From: Bradyrhizobium sp. AZCC 1693
GTDB lineage: Bacteria; Pseudomonadota; Alphaproteobacteria; Rhizobiales; Xanthobacteraceae
Assembly (NCBI RefSeq): GCF_036924745.1
Contig: NZ_JAZHSD010000001.1
Coordinates: forward strand, 2,418,001 to 2,482,000
Length of the DNA: 64,000 nt
Direction: 5' to 3'
Positions 18,655 to 27,800 of this stretch are shown piece by piece. A program made the position numbers and the translations under genes. The number at the start of each line of letters is the position of its first letter. Within the stretch, counting starts at the first letter, position 1. The notes beneath the pieces were generated by a model that did no database searches, was not told where the DNA came from, and saw only the letters and a program-made list of their open reading frames with translations.

Positions 18655-19425
18655 ATGGACTTGGGTTTGAAGGGCAGAAACGCCGTGGTGCTCGGCGGCA
18701 CGCGCGGCATCGGGCGGGCGATTGCGGACACGCTGGCGGGCGAAGGCGCAGGCGTCGCAGTGTGCGCCCGCAACGCGGATCAGGTCGCCGGCACCGTTAC
18801 GGAGCTGAAGGCGATGGGTGTGAAGGCGACCGGGGCATCCGTGGATATCACCGACGCCGCCGCGTTGAAGTCGTGGATCGCGGATGTTGCGCGGCAGCTG
18901 GGCAGCGTCGACATGCTGTTCTCCAATGCCGGGGCCATGGCGCAAGGCGGCGATCCCGCGTCGTGGGAGCAGAATTTTCGGCTCGACGTGCTCGGCGCCG
19001 TCAACGCGTTCGAGGCCGCGCGGCCGTTGCTCGAGGCCAGTGGCGAGAAGACCGGCGACGCGGCCTTCGTCATCATTTCATCGGTTTCGGCGGCGCAGGC
19101 CGATACCGCCAGCTCCTACGGCCCAATCAAGGCGGCGCTGATCCACATGGCCAAGGGACTGTCGCGGCAATACGCTGCCAGGAAAATCCGCGTCAACGTG
19201 GTGTCGCCGGGCACCGTCTATTTCAAGGGCGGCATCTGGAACATGGTCGAGCAGAACATGCCGAAGCGCTACCAGGACGCGCTGGCGCGCAACCCGACCG
19301 GCCGCATGGCAACGCCGCAGGAAATCGCCAACGCGGCGGTGTTCCTGGCGAGCCCGGCCTCCTCCTTCACGACGGGTTCGAACCTCGTCGTCGACGGCGC
19401 GATCTCGAACCGGGTGAATTTCTAG
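18655..19425 (+). CDS. SDR-family oxidoreductase
   Basis: A 256-residue classical short-chain dehydrogenase/reductase. NAD(P) binding is seen as GGTRGIG (14-20) and NAG (91-93). The catalytic Ser143, Tyr155 and Lys159 (SYGPIK) are in place, and the C-terminus has GSNLVVDGA. The start at 18655 follows TAAGGA; an in-frame upstream ATG would add ten unlikely residues. The substrate is unknown. It stands alone and is followed by a palindromic repeat that may end transcription. Confidence 0.9.
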   Translation: MDLGLKGRNAVVLGGTRGIGRAIADTLAGEGAGVAVCARNADQVAGTVTELKAMGVKATGASVDITDAAALKSWIADVARQLGSVDMLFSNAGAMAQGGDPASWEQNFRLDVLGAVNAFEAARPLLEASGEKTGDAAFVIISSVSAAQADTASSYGPIKAALIHMAKGLSRQYAARKIRVNVVSPGTVYFKGGIWNMVEQNMPKRYQDALARNPTGRMATPQEIANAAVFLASPASSFTTGSNLVVDGAISNRVNF

Positions 19426-19436
19426 ACGATGGGTTG

Positions 19437-19526
19437 ATCGGGTGGGCAAAGGCGCATCGCGCCGTGCCCACCATCCATCCGCAGCGGCAGCAGAATGGTG
19501 GGCACGCTTGCGCTTTGCCCACCCTA
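19437..19526. repeat. palindromic intergenic repeat / likely bidirectional terminator
   Basis: The outer arms GGTGGGCAAAGGCG and CGCTTTGCCCACC pair across a centre in which GTGCCCACCAT pairs with ATGGTGGGCAC. It lies between the convergent SDR and GlcG genes. I recall similar GTGGGCAAAG elements throughout Bradyrhizobium/Rhodopseudomonas intergenic DNA. Confidence 0.7.
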
Positions 19527-19547
19527 CGATTCCGAAATGACGGACGC

Positions 19548-20081
19548 CTACTTCACCGTATCCGCGCCGGCCTTGCACGCGACGGCATCCTGATCGCCGG
19601 TGGCACCACTGCAACCGACCGCGCCGATGATCTTGCCGCCCTCGACAAGCGGGATCCCGCCGGGAGATGCGGTCGGCGAAGGCGACTCCAGCGTGGCGAT
19701 ATAGGCGCCGGCGGGGGTCTGCATCGCGTTGTTGAAGATCTGCGTCGGGCGCCGATAGCGCGCCGCAGTCCGTGCCTTGTTCTGTGAGATCGTCACCGAC
19801 GCCTGCTGCGTGCTGTCCATCTTGTAGAAATAGACGAGATCGCCGTGCGTATCGACGACGGAAATGGCGAGCTTCCAGTTGCGGGGAGATTTCGTGGCCT
19901 CGGCAACGATCGCCTTCACCACGTCAGCGGCGCGATCGGCCGTGATCGAATTTCCGTACGGGACATCGAACGGCATCTGGTCCGGCACCGCCGCCGGGGC
20001 CGCCGGCTGCTGGGCCTGAGCCTCGCCGCAGGTGGTCACGACCGCGCAAGCCGCAAGAATCGCCAAGGTCTTGTGACGCAT
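19548..20081 (-). CDS. exported GlcG/HbpS-family heme-binding-like protein
   Basis: A 177-residue protein with a Sec signal peptide (residues 1-23, ending AQA). The remainder is the GlcG/HbpS fold: KLAISVVDTHGDLVYFYKMD, the QNKARTAARYRRPT stretch, and the Gly-rich end GGIPLVEGGKIIGAVGCSGA typical of the family. Members bind heme, cobalamin or small ligands in the periplasm; the ligand is unknown here. GGAGGAAG precedes the ATG. Confidence 0.88.
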   Translation of the reverse strand: MRHKTLAILAACAVVTTCGEAQAQQPAAPAAVPDQMPFDVPYGNSITADRAADVVKAIVAEATKSPRNWKLAISVVDTHGDLVYFYKMDSTQQASVTISQNKARTAARYRRPTQIFNNAMQTPAGAYIATLESPSPTASPGGIPLVEGGKIIGAVGCSGATGDQDAVACKAGADTVK

Positions 20082-20372
20082 GTCTTCCTCCCAAGGATAT
20101 TGATTATGAGGGTATTGATTATGTTGCGGCCGGGCCCGTCCCCCTACGCTGCCCGGCTGGCATCGACAGTAGGCGTTTTCAGGGCCGGTTGAAACTCAAT
20201 TTGGGCGTGCGTATCGCGCGCTTCGCGCTTTGCTGCGGCCGCGAAGACAATTGCGACGTCCCGAACGCCCGACGGCGCAAGCAGAGTTGCGAGAACTCGG
20301 CTTACAACTCGCGAACCAAACCGGTAAATTTGAAACGATAAACTAAGGAAACTTTACGAAGTTACCTTCATT

Positions 20373-20699
20373 ATGACGGCCTGTTTCGAAGACTCAGACG
20401 ACTGGGTCCAACGACGGATGGGCAGGATGATTGTCGACGAACAAAGAACAAAAGTGCAGCGCGAACCGCGGCGCGAGCTGCGCAAACGGCCGACATGGCT
20501 GACGATCGACAACGGGACGACGAAGATTGAATGCTTCGTGCTGGACGTCTCGCCGGGCGGCGCCAAGATCGCGACCGATACTGCGCTTGATGTCAGAGAC
20601 AGCTTTGAATTGGCGCTGGTGCCTGAACATACGACGCGCCAGTCGTGCGAAGTGGTCTGGCGCCGGGGCAAGACCTACGGCGTGAAATTCCTGTCCTGA
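20373..20699 (+). CDS. PilZ-domain protein (putative c-di-GMP receptor)
   Basis: A 108-residue protein. The PilZ signature is present: the Arg-rich REPRRELRKRP (~30-40) and DVSPGGAKI (~61-69), matching the RxxxR and (D/N)xSxxG halves that bind cyclic di-GMP. A beta-barrel and a C-terminal VVWRRGKTYGVKFL strand follow. In-frame ATGs at 20418 and 20427 are possible starts. It is a stand-alone gene with no motility or cellulose partner nearby. Confidence 0.85.
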   Translation: MTACFEDSDDWVQRRMGRMIVDEQRTKVQREPRRELRKRPTWLTIDNGTTKIECFVLDVSPGGAKIATDTALDVRDSFELALVPEHTTRQSCEVVWRRGKTYGVKFLS

Positions 20700-20951
20700 G
20701 AGCGACGCCTTCGCCGCGTCCCGAAGGATGCAGCCGCCACCGTGGCCTCTCGGTTCGCCCGGCGATGCGAAGCATCGTCCGGAGAGGGCGCTTGCGCGCC
20801 CCCTCACCATGAGGGGAAATAGATTTTCCTCGGCCGGGCGCCCGCCCGCCGTCCCCACCCACTCCCGCTGACATACTCTTGTCGTGATTGGCCTTGGCGT
20901 ATGACTGTATTATTACAGTTAAGTGTCAGTTCGATTACGGCGGAGCGACGA

Positions 20952-21860
20952 ATGAGCTTGGAATGGCAGGCGCGGTCAGGTTCCCTGGCCTGGTCTAATC
21001 CCGTGTCCTGGTGGTGGGCCCTGCTGACGCTGGTGAGCGGCGTCAATATAGCCGTCTGGTTCGTGCTGTATCGCGAGCTTCCCCTCCAGCCGACTGGCGC
21101 GGCCGGCATCGGGGCCATGCTGCTGTTCTGTGCGGCCTATGTTTTCGGCTGCGCCTTCAGGTCGTTTCTGCCGCGCGCCGATGTTCAGCGGATCTGCCTG
21201 TTCGACACCTGGCTGTCGAGCGTCGTTGTCGGTCGGACGGTGGCGACCGTGGCCGAGATCTGTTTTGTCGCGCAATGGGCGATTCTCCTGCACCAGCTCG
21301 GCACGATGACCGGGGCGGAAACGACCGTGAATGCCGCGTGGGTGATCGTCCCGCTGATCCTGATCGCGGAATGCCTGTCATGGTATGCGGTGCTGACCAG
21401 GAATTATCTCGGTAACGCCATTGAAAATTCGCTATGGGCAGTTGCCTTCTTCATCGTCGGTGTCGGTCTTTGCCGCCTGCTGCCGGAATTCCATGGCGTG
21501 GTTCGCGTGGTGCTGGCCATAACCATCGCAGGCATTGCAGGCTTTCTGGCGTTTCTGATGACGATCGACGTCCCGATGTACCTGAACCGCTGGCGGACCG
21601 GCGATGCCGATGGCGACAAGCGCCTGACGCCCCGCGAGGGCCTGCGCGACGTCAGCACGCGCTGGGTGGTGACGCACGACCTTGCCGAATGGAAGGACGA
21701 GATTGCCTGGATGTCGCTTTATTTCAGCCTGGCGGTATGGTCCAGCCTCGCGCTGTGCGTCTTCTACTCGCTCGAAAATCATCTGCCGCAGTACCGTACC
21801 GAAGCTGCGATCGTGAGCGGAACGTCGACCACGGCGGCAGCGGCGGGCAGCCCCCGGTAG
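20952..21860 (+). CDS. multi-spanning membrane protein with an EF-hand-like loop
   Basis: A 302-residue integral membrane protein with about seven hydrophobic segments (roughly 20-40, 48-66, 85-115, 128-148, 160-178, 184-206 and 252-272). A soluble loop between the last two contains DADGDKRLTPRE (218-229). This matches the calcium-binding EF-hand loop: acidic ligands at positions 1, 3, 5 and 12 and the conserved Gly at position 4 is retained rather than at 6. No family was recognised. The ATG at 20952 follows GGAGCG; the frame is open 51 bases further upstream. Confidence 0.7.
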   Translation: MSLEWQARSGSLAWSNPVSWWWALLTLVSGVNIAVWFVLYRELPLQPTGAAGIGAMLLFCAAYVFGCAFRSFLPRADVQRICLFDTWLSSVVVGRTVATVAEICFVAQWAILLHQLGTMTGAETTVNAAWVIVPLILIAECLSWYAVLTRNYLGNAIENSLWAVAFFIVGVGLCRLLPEFHGVVRVVLAITIAGIAGFLAFLMTIDVPMYLNRWRTGDADGDKRLTPREGLRDVSTRWVVTHDLAEWKDEIAWMSLYFSLAVWSSLALCVFYSLENHLPQYRTEAAIVSGTSTTAAAAGSPR

Positions 21861-22192
21861 CACAACAGCCGCGCTGAAACTTTACGCCGCATTGCCGCGT
21901 TACACGCATGTATCGCAGGTGCGGCGTTTTTTGTTTCAAGGGCAGGCTTTGGACCGGTTTCAGATAGGCACCCATTTTCTGGCGCTGGCCGCGGCCTTCG
22001 CGCTGGTCGCGCTGGCAGGCTGCGGCTTCGTGCAGGCCAGCGAAAACCTGCGGGTGCATTCCCCTGCTCGCTGAAGCCTGGTGAAGCGAGCAATCTGTCG
22101 CAGCCGGTATTTGCGACTCCTGTGATCTGCGGACTTGCGGTGAGCCGAAATCAGGAATCATCTTGTCGGATCGGGATCGAAAGGAGAAGGTT
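21861..22192. other. intergenic with one doubtful small lipoprotein-like frame
   Basis: No clear gene. The frame 21892-22074 (60 codons) contains a hydrophobic run and a lipobox-like ALAGC, but its N-terminus is long and non-signal-like and there is no Shine-Dalgarno, so it is not called as a CDS. AAGGAGAAGG before 22193 is the ribosome site of the next gene. Confidence 0.4.
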
Positions 22193-22408
22193 ATGCAGCC
22201 ATCGACAGACGATCTGCTGATACGTCAAATCAGTGCCCTGGTATCAGCGACCGCTGACGCAGCGTCCACCAGCAGGGAACACGTTCCATTCATGGAAGCC
22301 AGGCTCTACGAAACCCTGGCTGCCTATTGCGCCGAAAAGCAGCGGCTCACAGCGGCATTTGCCGGAAGTGGAGCCGGAAAGACGCGCACGGAATTGGTCT
22401 ACTGGTAG
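22193..22408 (+). CDS. small hypothetical protein
   Basis: A 71-residue soluble, mostly helical protein (QPSTDDLLIRQISALVSATA near the N-terminus). No family was recognised. The ATG at 22193 is supported by AAAGGAG eight bases upstream; an earlier TTG in frame is less likely. Confidence 0.6.
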   Translation: MQPSTDDLLIRQISALVSATADAASTSREHVPFMEARLYETLAAYCAEKQRLTAAFAGSGAGKTRTELVYW

Positions 22409-22471
22409 ATCGGAACCAGCGGATCATTATGACAAGCCACAAGGCACTCAAAGGGAATACTTTTTAGATTC

Positions 22472-23476
22472 TCACGCCGTGCGAATGCGAGTTGGTCCGT
22501 TACCTCCGACCAGGTCCGATCGGGCAGACGATCGCCTGAACTGGCCTGGCGGAATACCGAACTCGCGCTTGAACGCCCGATTGAACGCCGCTTCCGAGTC
22601 GTAGCCTACCTCGGAGGCCACCTGGATTACTGCCTCCCGCGTGGTTTGCAGCCTCCTGGCGGCGAGTTGCAATCGCCAGCGCGCAAGGTAGGTCAGCGGC
22701 GGCTCGCCGAGAAACCGGGAGAACCTCTCGGCAAGGACCGAGCGCGAAACGCCGGTTTCGGCGGCAAGCAGCTCCACGGTCCAATGATGACAGGGTTTCC
22801 GATGCAGCAGCGCCAATGCGCCGCCGACGACCGGATCCCGCGCACCTGCAAGCCAGCCGGTCTGTTCCGGCGGCAACGCCTGCATATAGCGGCGAAGGGT
22901 TTCGATGAAGAGCGCCTCCGCCATCTTGGAAAGCAGGACCGCCTGTCCCGGCAGCGCGGATCCCGCCTGGGAGACAAGATGGCGAACCGAGCTCTCCAGC
23001 CATTCGCCGGCCGGGTCGCCCCGCAGGTTGATCTTGATCATCAGCGGCAGGCCGGCAAGGAAGAGCCGGTCGGCATGACGTTCGCAGCCGAAATAACCGC
23101 AGACGAACCTTGTCACCTCGCCTCCGCCGCCCAATCGCATCGTGGTGAGATGGCCGACCAGGAACTCGCCGAGCGAAGCGCCGCTGTCGAGGTAGGTCGA
23201 TGGCGAGCCGTTCGAAACAGTATGGGCATCGCCGTGGGGGATGATCAGTATATCGCCCGCAGCGACGGCGATGTCGTCTTCGCCCGGGAAGTGCACGATC
23301 GCCTTGCCGTCCGTGACCAGGTGATAGCTGACCAGGCGCTCGGTTCCGGGAGCAAGGACATGGGCGACGTTTTGCAGGTGAGGCACCCGGAACCCCCAGG
23401 GGGCTGTGCACTCTGCGTGGTAGAAGATGGCGCCCGTCATATGCACCGACGCGAGAGCTTCCGATAGGGCATCCAT
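22472..23476 (-). CDS. AraC-family transcriptional regulator with cupin sensor
   Basis: A 334-residue regulator. The N-terminal cupin-like sensor region contains HFPGEDDIAVAAGDILIIPH (~56-75). The C-terminal ~100 residues form two AraC HTH motifs: WTVELLAAETGVSRSVLAER and VIQVASEVGYDSEAAFNRAF, then KREFGIPPGQFR. ATG at 23476 is preferred because the upstream extension is not conserved in character. It is divergent from the flavoprotein gene at 23643, the obvious candidate target. Confidence 0.88.
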   Translation of the reverse strand: MDALSEALASVHMTGAIFYHAECTAPWGFRVPHLQNVAHVLAPGTERLVSYHLVTDGKAIVHFPGEDDIAVAAGDILIIPHGDAHTVSNGSPSTYLDSGASLGEFLVGHLTTMRLGGGGEVTRFVCGYFGCERHADRLFLAGLPLMIKINLRGDPAGEWLESSVRHLVSQAGSALPGQAVLLSKMAEALFIETLRRYMQALPPEQTGWLAGARDPVVGGALALLHRKPCHHWTVELLAAETGVSRSVLAERFSRFLGEPPLTYLARWRLQLAARRLQTTREAVIQVASEVGYDSEAAFNRAFKREFGIPPGQFRRSSARSDLVGGNGPTRIRTA

Positions 23477-23642
23477 TTGCCTGGCTCCCGAACGTGGACC
23501 CCATGGGCTGCAAAGAACCACGGAGTTTCGGCAAAGTTGGGGCTTCGGTTTCTCGCTAAACTCGACTGCATGATCTCGGCCGCCCGATCAGTCAGTCTGG
23601 CTGCCATGAACCGGCACGGAAAAACTTTGCAAGGAGATTTCG

Positions 23643-24875
23643 ATGGGCAAGGAATTCGACGTGATCGTCGTGGGCGCGCGCTGCGCCGGTTCGCCGACCG
23701 CCATGTTGCTGGCGCGCAGGGGCTACCGGGTGCTGGCGGTCGACCGTGCGTCATTCCCGAGCGACACCGTGTCGACGCATCTTGTGCATCCTCCCGCCGT
23801 GAATGCGCTGGCGCGATGGGGGCTGCTCGACCGGCTGGTCGCGACCGGATGCCCGCCGATCCATACCTACTCCTTCGACTTCGGCGCATTCACCATTGCC
23901 GGCGCCCCCGGCACCGACAAGGATCCCGTTGCCTACTGCCCGCGGCGGACCATCCTCGACAAGCTGCTGGTCGACGCCGCGGCCGAATCCGGCACGGAGA
24001 TTCGTCAGGGTTTTGTCGTCGAGGAAATCATGCTCGAGGGAGAGCGCGTGGTCGGCATCAAAGGTAGGTCGAAGCACGGCGGCACTGTTACGGAATATGC
24101 CGACGTGATCGTCGGCGCCGACGGCCGGCACTCCATGCTGAGCGAGGCGGTTCACCCCGAGCCCTACCGCGAGAAGCCGCCCTTGCTGGCGGGTTACTAC
24201 AGCTACTGGCGAGGGCTGCCGACCGACGGCCGCTTTGAAACCTATGTCCGCGACAAGCGCGCATTTGCGGCAATGCCGACCCATGACGATCTGACGCTCG
24301 TCATTGCCGGATGGCCTTACGCGGAGTTTGCGGAAAACAAGAGGGATATCGAGGGCAATTACCTGAAAGCCATCGAACAGGCGCCGGACCTTGCCGGGCG
24401 GCTGCGTGGCGCAACACGCGAAGCACCGTTCGCCGGCGCGGCGGTGCCGAACTATTTCCGCAAGCCTTACGGCCCAGGCTGGGCTCTCGTGGGAGACGCA
24501 GGCTATAACAGGGATTTCATAACGGCACAGGGAATTCTCGATGCCTTCCGGGACGCCGAACTCTGCGCCACGGCAATCGACCAGTCATTGTCGGGCGTGC
24601 GGCCCTTCGAGGACGCCATGGGCGAGTACCAGCGCACCCGCGACGCGGCGGCCGGGGCGATGTACGACTTTACTTGCGAACTCGCAACGCTCGAGCCGCC
24701 GCCACCTGAGCTGCAACGAATCCTGGAGGCGGTTCACAGCAACCAGGCCGCCATGGACGGCTTTGCACGTCTAAATGCCGGGACGATATCGCCGACGGAA
24801 TTTTTTGCACCTGACAATGTCGAAGCGATCTTTGCCGCGGCAGACGCGAGAACTCAAAGGGCGAACTCATCGTGA
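23643..24875 (+). CDS. FAD-dependent oxidoreductase (p-hydroxybenzoate hydroxylase / geranylgeranyl reductase superfamily)
   Basis: A 410-residue flavoprotein. The dinucleotide fold DVIVVGARCAGSPTAMLLAR lies at residues 6-25, VIVGADGRHS carries the DG motif, and WALVGDAGYNRDFITAQG is the second FAD motif in which GD contacts the ribityl chain. This layout is typical of class A flavin monooxygenases and related reductases; the substrate is unknown. AAGGAG lies just before the ATG. It is transcribed divergently from an AraC regulator 166 bases away. Confidence 0.88.
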   Translation: MGKEFDVIVVGARCAGSPTAMLLARRGYRVLAVDRASFPSDTVSTHLVHPPAVNALARWGLLDRLVATGCPPIHTYSFDFGAFTIAGAPGTDKDPVAYCPRRTILDKLLVDAAAESGTEIRQGFVVEEIMLEGERVVGIKGRSKHGGTVTEYADVIVGADGRHSMLSEAVHPEPYREKPPLLAGYYSYWRGLPTDGRFETYVRDKRAFAAMPTHDDLTLVIAGWPYAEFAENKRDIEGNYLKAIEQAPDLAGRLRGATREAPFAGAAVPNYFRKPYGPGWALVGDAGYNRDFITAQGILDAFRDAELCATAIDQSLSGVRPFEDAMGEYQRTRDAAAGAMYDFTCELATLEPPPPELQRILEAVHSNQAAMDGFARLNAGTISPTEFFAPDNVEAIFAAADARTQRANSS

Positions 24876-24894
24876 CTGCCGCAGATAGATCGGC

Positions 24895-27800
24895 TCAGTG
24901 AAAATCACGTGACGGCGGCAGGATGCGGACGTTGCGCGGGTGGCGGATTTTTTGCGCGGGACTATCGGCGTGGTCGCGGCGGTCGTCGTTGAGCGGTTCG
25001 ACCAGCGCGGGGCCAGCCGGGACCGGATGCCTGCGGCCCGGCGCGTCATTGGCGAGGCCGATCAGGTCGTGGGAGCGGTCGAACATCCGCTGCGCCACCA
25101 GATGCGTGACGTGTTCCGGGCTGCTCTGGATATAGCCTTCGACCAGGATGAGGCGCGCGCCCATCACCTCTTTCCGGTACTGCTCCATCACCTTGGGCCA
25201 CACCACGATATTGGCGATGCCGGTTTCGTCCTCCAGCGTCATGAAGACGACGCCCTTGGCGCTGCCCGGACGCTGGCGCACCAGCACCACGCCGGCGCAA
25301 CTGATACGGCGCCTGTCGTTCTTGTGGTTGACGTCCTTGCAGGCGACGACGCGCTCCTTCGTGAACCTCTCGCGCAAGAATTCCATCGGATGGCCCTTCA
25401 GCGACAACCGGACCGTCTGGTAATCGGCGACCACCTGCTCCGGCAGCGGCATCAGGGGCAGCGGCCTTGCGTTCTCGTCGGGCTGCTCGCGGGCGACCGC
25501 GGCCTGAAACAGCGGCAGCGGCACATCATCGGGCAGCCGCCGCACCGCCCACAGCGCGGCGCGGCGGTCGAGCCCGAGGGAGCGGAAGGCATCGGCGTCC
25601 GCCAAGAGGATCAGCGCGCGCTTCGGCAGTGCGGTGTCGCGGGCGAATTCTTCCAGCGAAGTGAAGGGACGGCGCGCGCGCGCGGCGACGATGCGGTCGG
25701 CCCAGTCTGTTTCCTGCACGTTGTCATTCCGGGGCGCTGCGATAGCAGCGAACCCGGAATCTCGAGGTTCCGGGTTCACGCTTCGCGTGCCCCGGAACGA
25801 CGAGAAACCCCGGAAGGACATCTGAACTCTCTTCAACCGCTCCTCGTCCTCATCAACCCAACTAAACCCGTCGATCTGGCGAAAACCAAGCCGCACCGCG
25901 CAATACTTCCCACTCCCCTGCTCCAGCGTGTTCTGTGCAAAGCTGTAGGAGACGTCGATCTCGCGCACCTCGACGCCGTTGGTGCGGGCGTCGCCGACGA
26001 TCTGCGCCGGCGCGTAAAAGCCCATCGGCTGCGAATTGAGCAGGCCGCAGCAGAAGGCGTCCGGGTGGTAATGCTTCAGCCATGAGGAGATATAGACGAG
26101 CTGGGCGAAGCTTGCGGCGTGGCTTTCCGGAAAACCGTAGGAGCCAAAGCCCTTGATCTGGTCAAAACAGCCTTTGGCGAATTCGGGATCGTAGCCGCGC
26201 GCGACCATGTTGCCGATCAGCTTGGTTTCGTACGTGCCGATGGTGCCGAGGTTGCGGAAGGTCGCCATCGACCGGCGCAGGCCGTTGGCCTCTTCGGAGG
26301 TGAACCTGGCGGCCTCGATCGCGATCCGCATTGCCTGCTCCTGGAACAAGGGCACGCCGAGGGTCTTGTGCAGCACGCGATACAATTCGTCCGCCGGGCC
26401 TTGGTCGGGCGACGGCGACGGATAGCTCACCTTTTCCTGGCCGTTCCGCCGCCGCAAATAGGGATGCACCATGTCCCCCTGGATCGGACCGGGGCGCACG
26501 ATCGCCACTTCAATGACGAGGTCGTAGAAGGTGCGCGGTTTTAAGCGCGGCAGCATGTTCATCTGCGCGCGGCTCTCGACCTGGAACACGCCGAGCGATT
26601 CCCCGCGGCACAGCATGTCGTAGACCTTTTCGTCGTCCTGCTCGACGGTGGCGAGCTCCCAGCGCTCGCCCTTGTGATCGGCGATGAGATCAAAGCATTT
26701 GCGGATGCAGGTCAGCATGCCCAGCGCCAGCACGTCGACCTTCATCATATGAAGCGCGTCGACGTCGTCCTTGTCCCATTCGATGAAGGTGCGGTCGTCC
26801 ATCGCGGCATTGCCGATCGGCACATAGGTGTCGAGCCGGTCCTGGGTCAGCACATAGCCACCGACATGCTGCGACAGATGGCGCGGGAATTCGATCAGTT
26901 CGGTGGCGAGTTCGACCGCGAGCTCGACCATCGCATTCTGTGGATCGAGCCCGGCCTGCCGGACCTGCATCTCATTGAGGCCCTTGCCCCAGCTTCCCCA
27001 CACCGTGTCGGCGAGCGCCGCGGTGACATCCTCGGTCAGCCCCAGCGCCTTGCCGACGTCGCGGATCGCACTGCGCGGACGATAGTGGATGACGGTGGCA
27101 ATGATCGCGGCGCGGTGGCGGCCGTAGCGGCGATAGACATATTGCATCACCTCCTCGCGCCGCGAATGTTCGAAATCGACGTCGATGTCGGGCGGCTCCA
27201 GCCGCTCCTTGGAGATGAAGCGCTCGAACAAAAGATCGACCTTGGTCGGGTCGACCGAGGTGATGCCGAGCACGTAGCAGACGGCGGAGTTGGCCGCCGA
27301 GCCCCGACCCTGGCACAGGATGTTCTGGCTGCGGGCGTAATGGACGATGTCGTGCACGGTCAGGAAATAATGCGCGTATTTGAGCTCGGCGATCAGCGCG
27401 AGTTCTTTCCGCAAGGTGGCGCGCAAGGTATCGCTGATCTCGCCGCCGAAATATTTGTCGACACCGGCCCAGGTCAGGTCTTCGAGATGCTCTTGCGCGG
27501 TCTTGCCCGGCGGCACCGGCTCGTCCGGATACTGGTATTTGAGCTGGTCGAGCGAAAATGAAATGCGATTGGCAAAGCGCATGGTCTCCGCGATGGCTTG
27601 GGGAATATCGCGAAACAGCCGCGCCATTTCATGAGACGGCTTGAGATAGCGTTCCGCATTGGCCTCCAGCCGCTTCCCGATCGCGTCGATCGTCGTCTTC
27701 TCGCGAATGCAGGTCAGCACATCCTGCAGCGGTCGGCGGGCGGGATGATGGTACAGCACCTCGTTGGTCGCCAGCAGCGGCACTTTAGCGGCCAGCGCCA

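Noticed and set aside
21892..22074. Sixty-codon lipoprotein-like frame
   Set aside because: A lipobox-like ALAGC is present, but the N-terminus is not signal-like and no ribosome site is visible.
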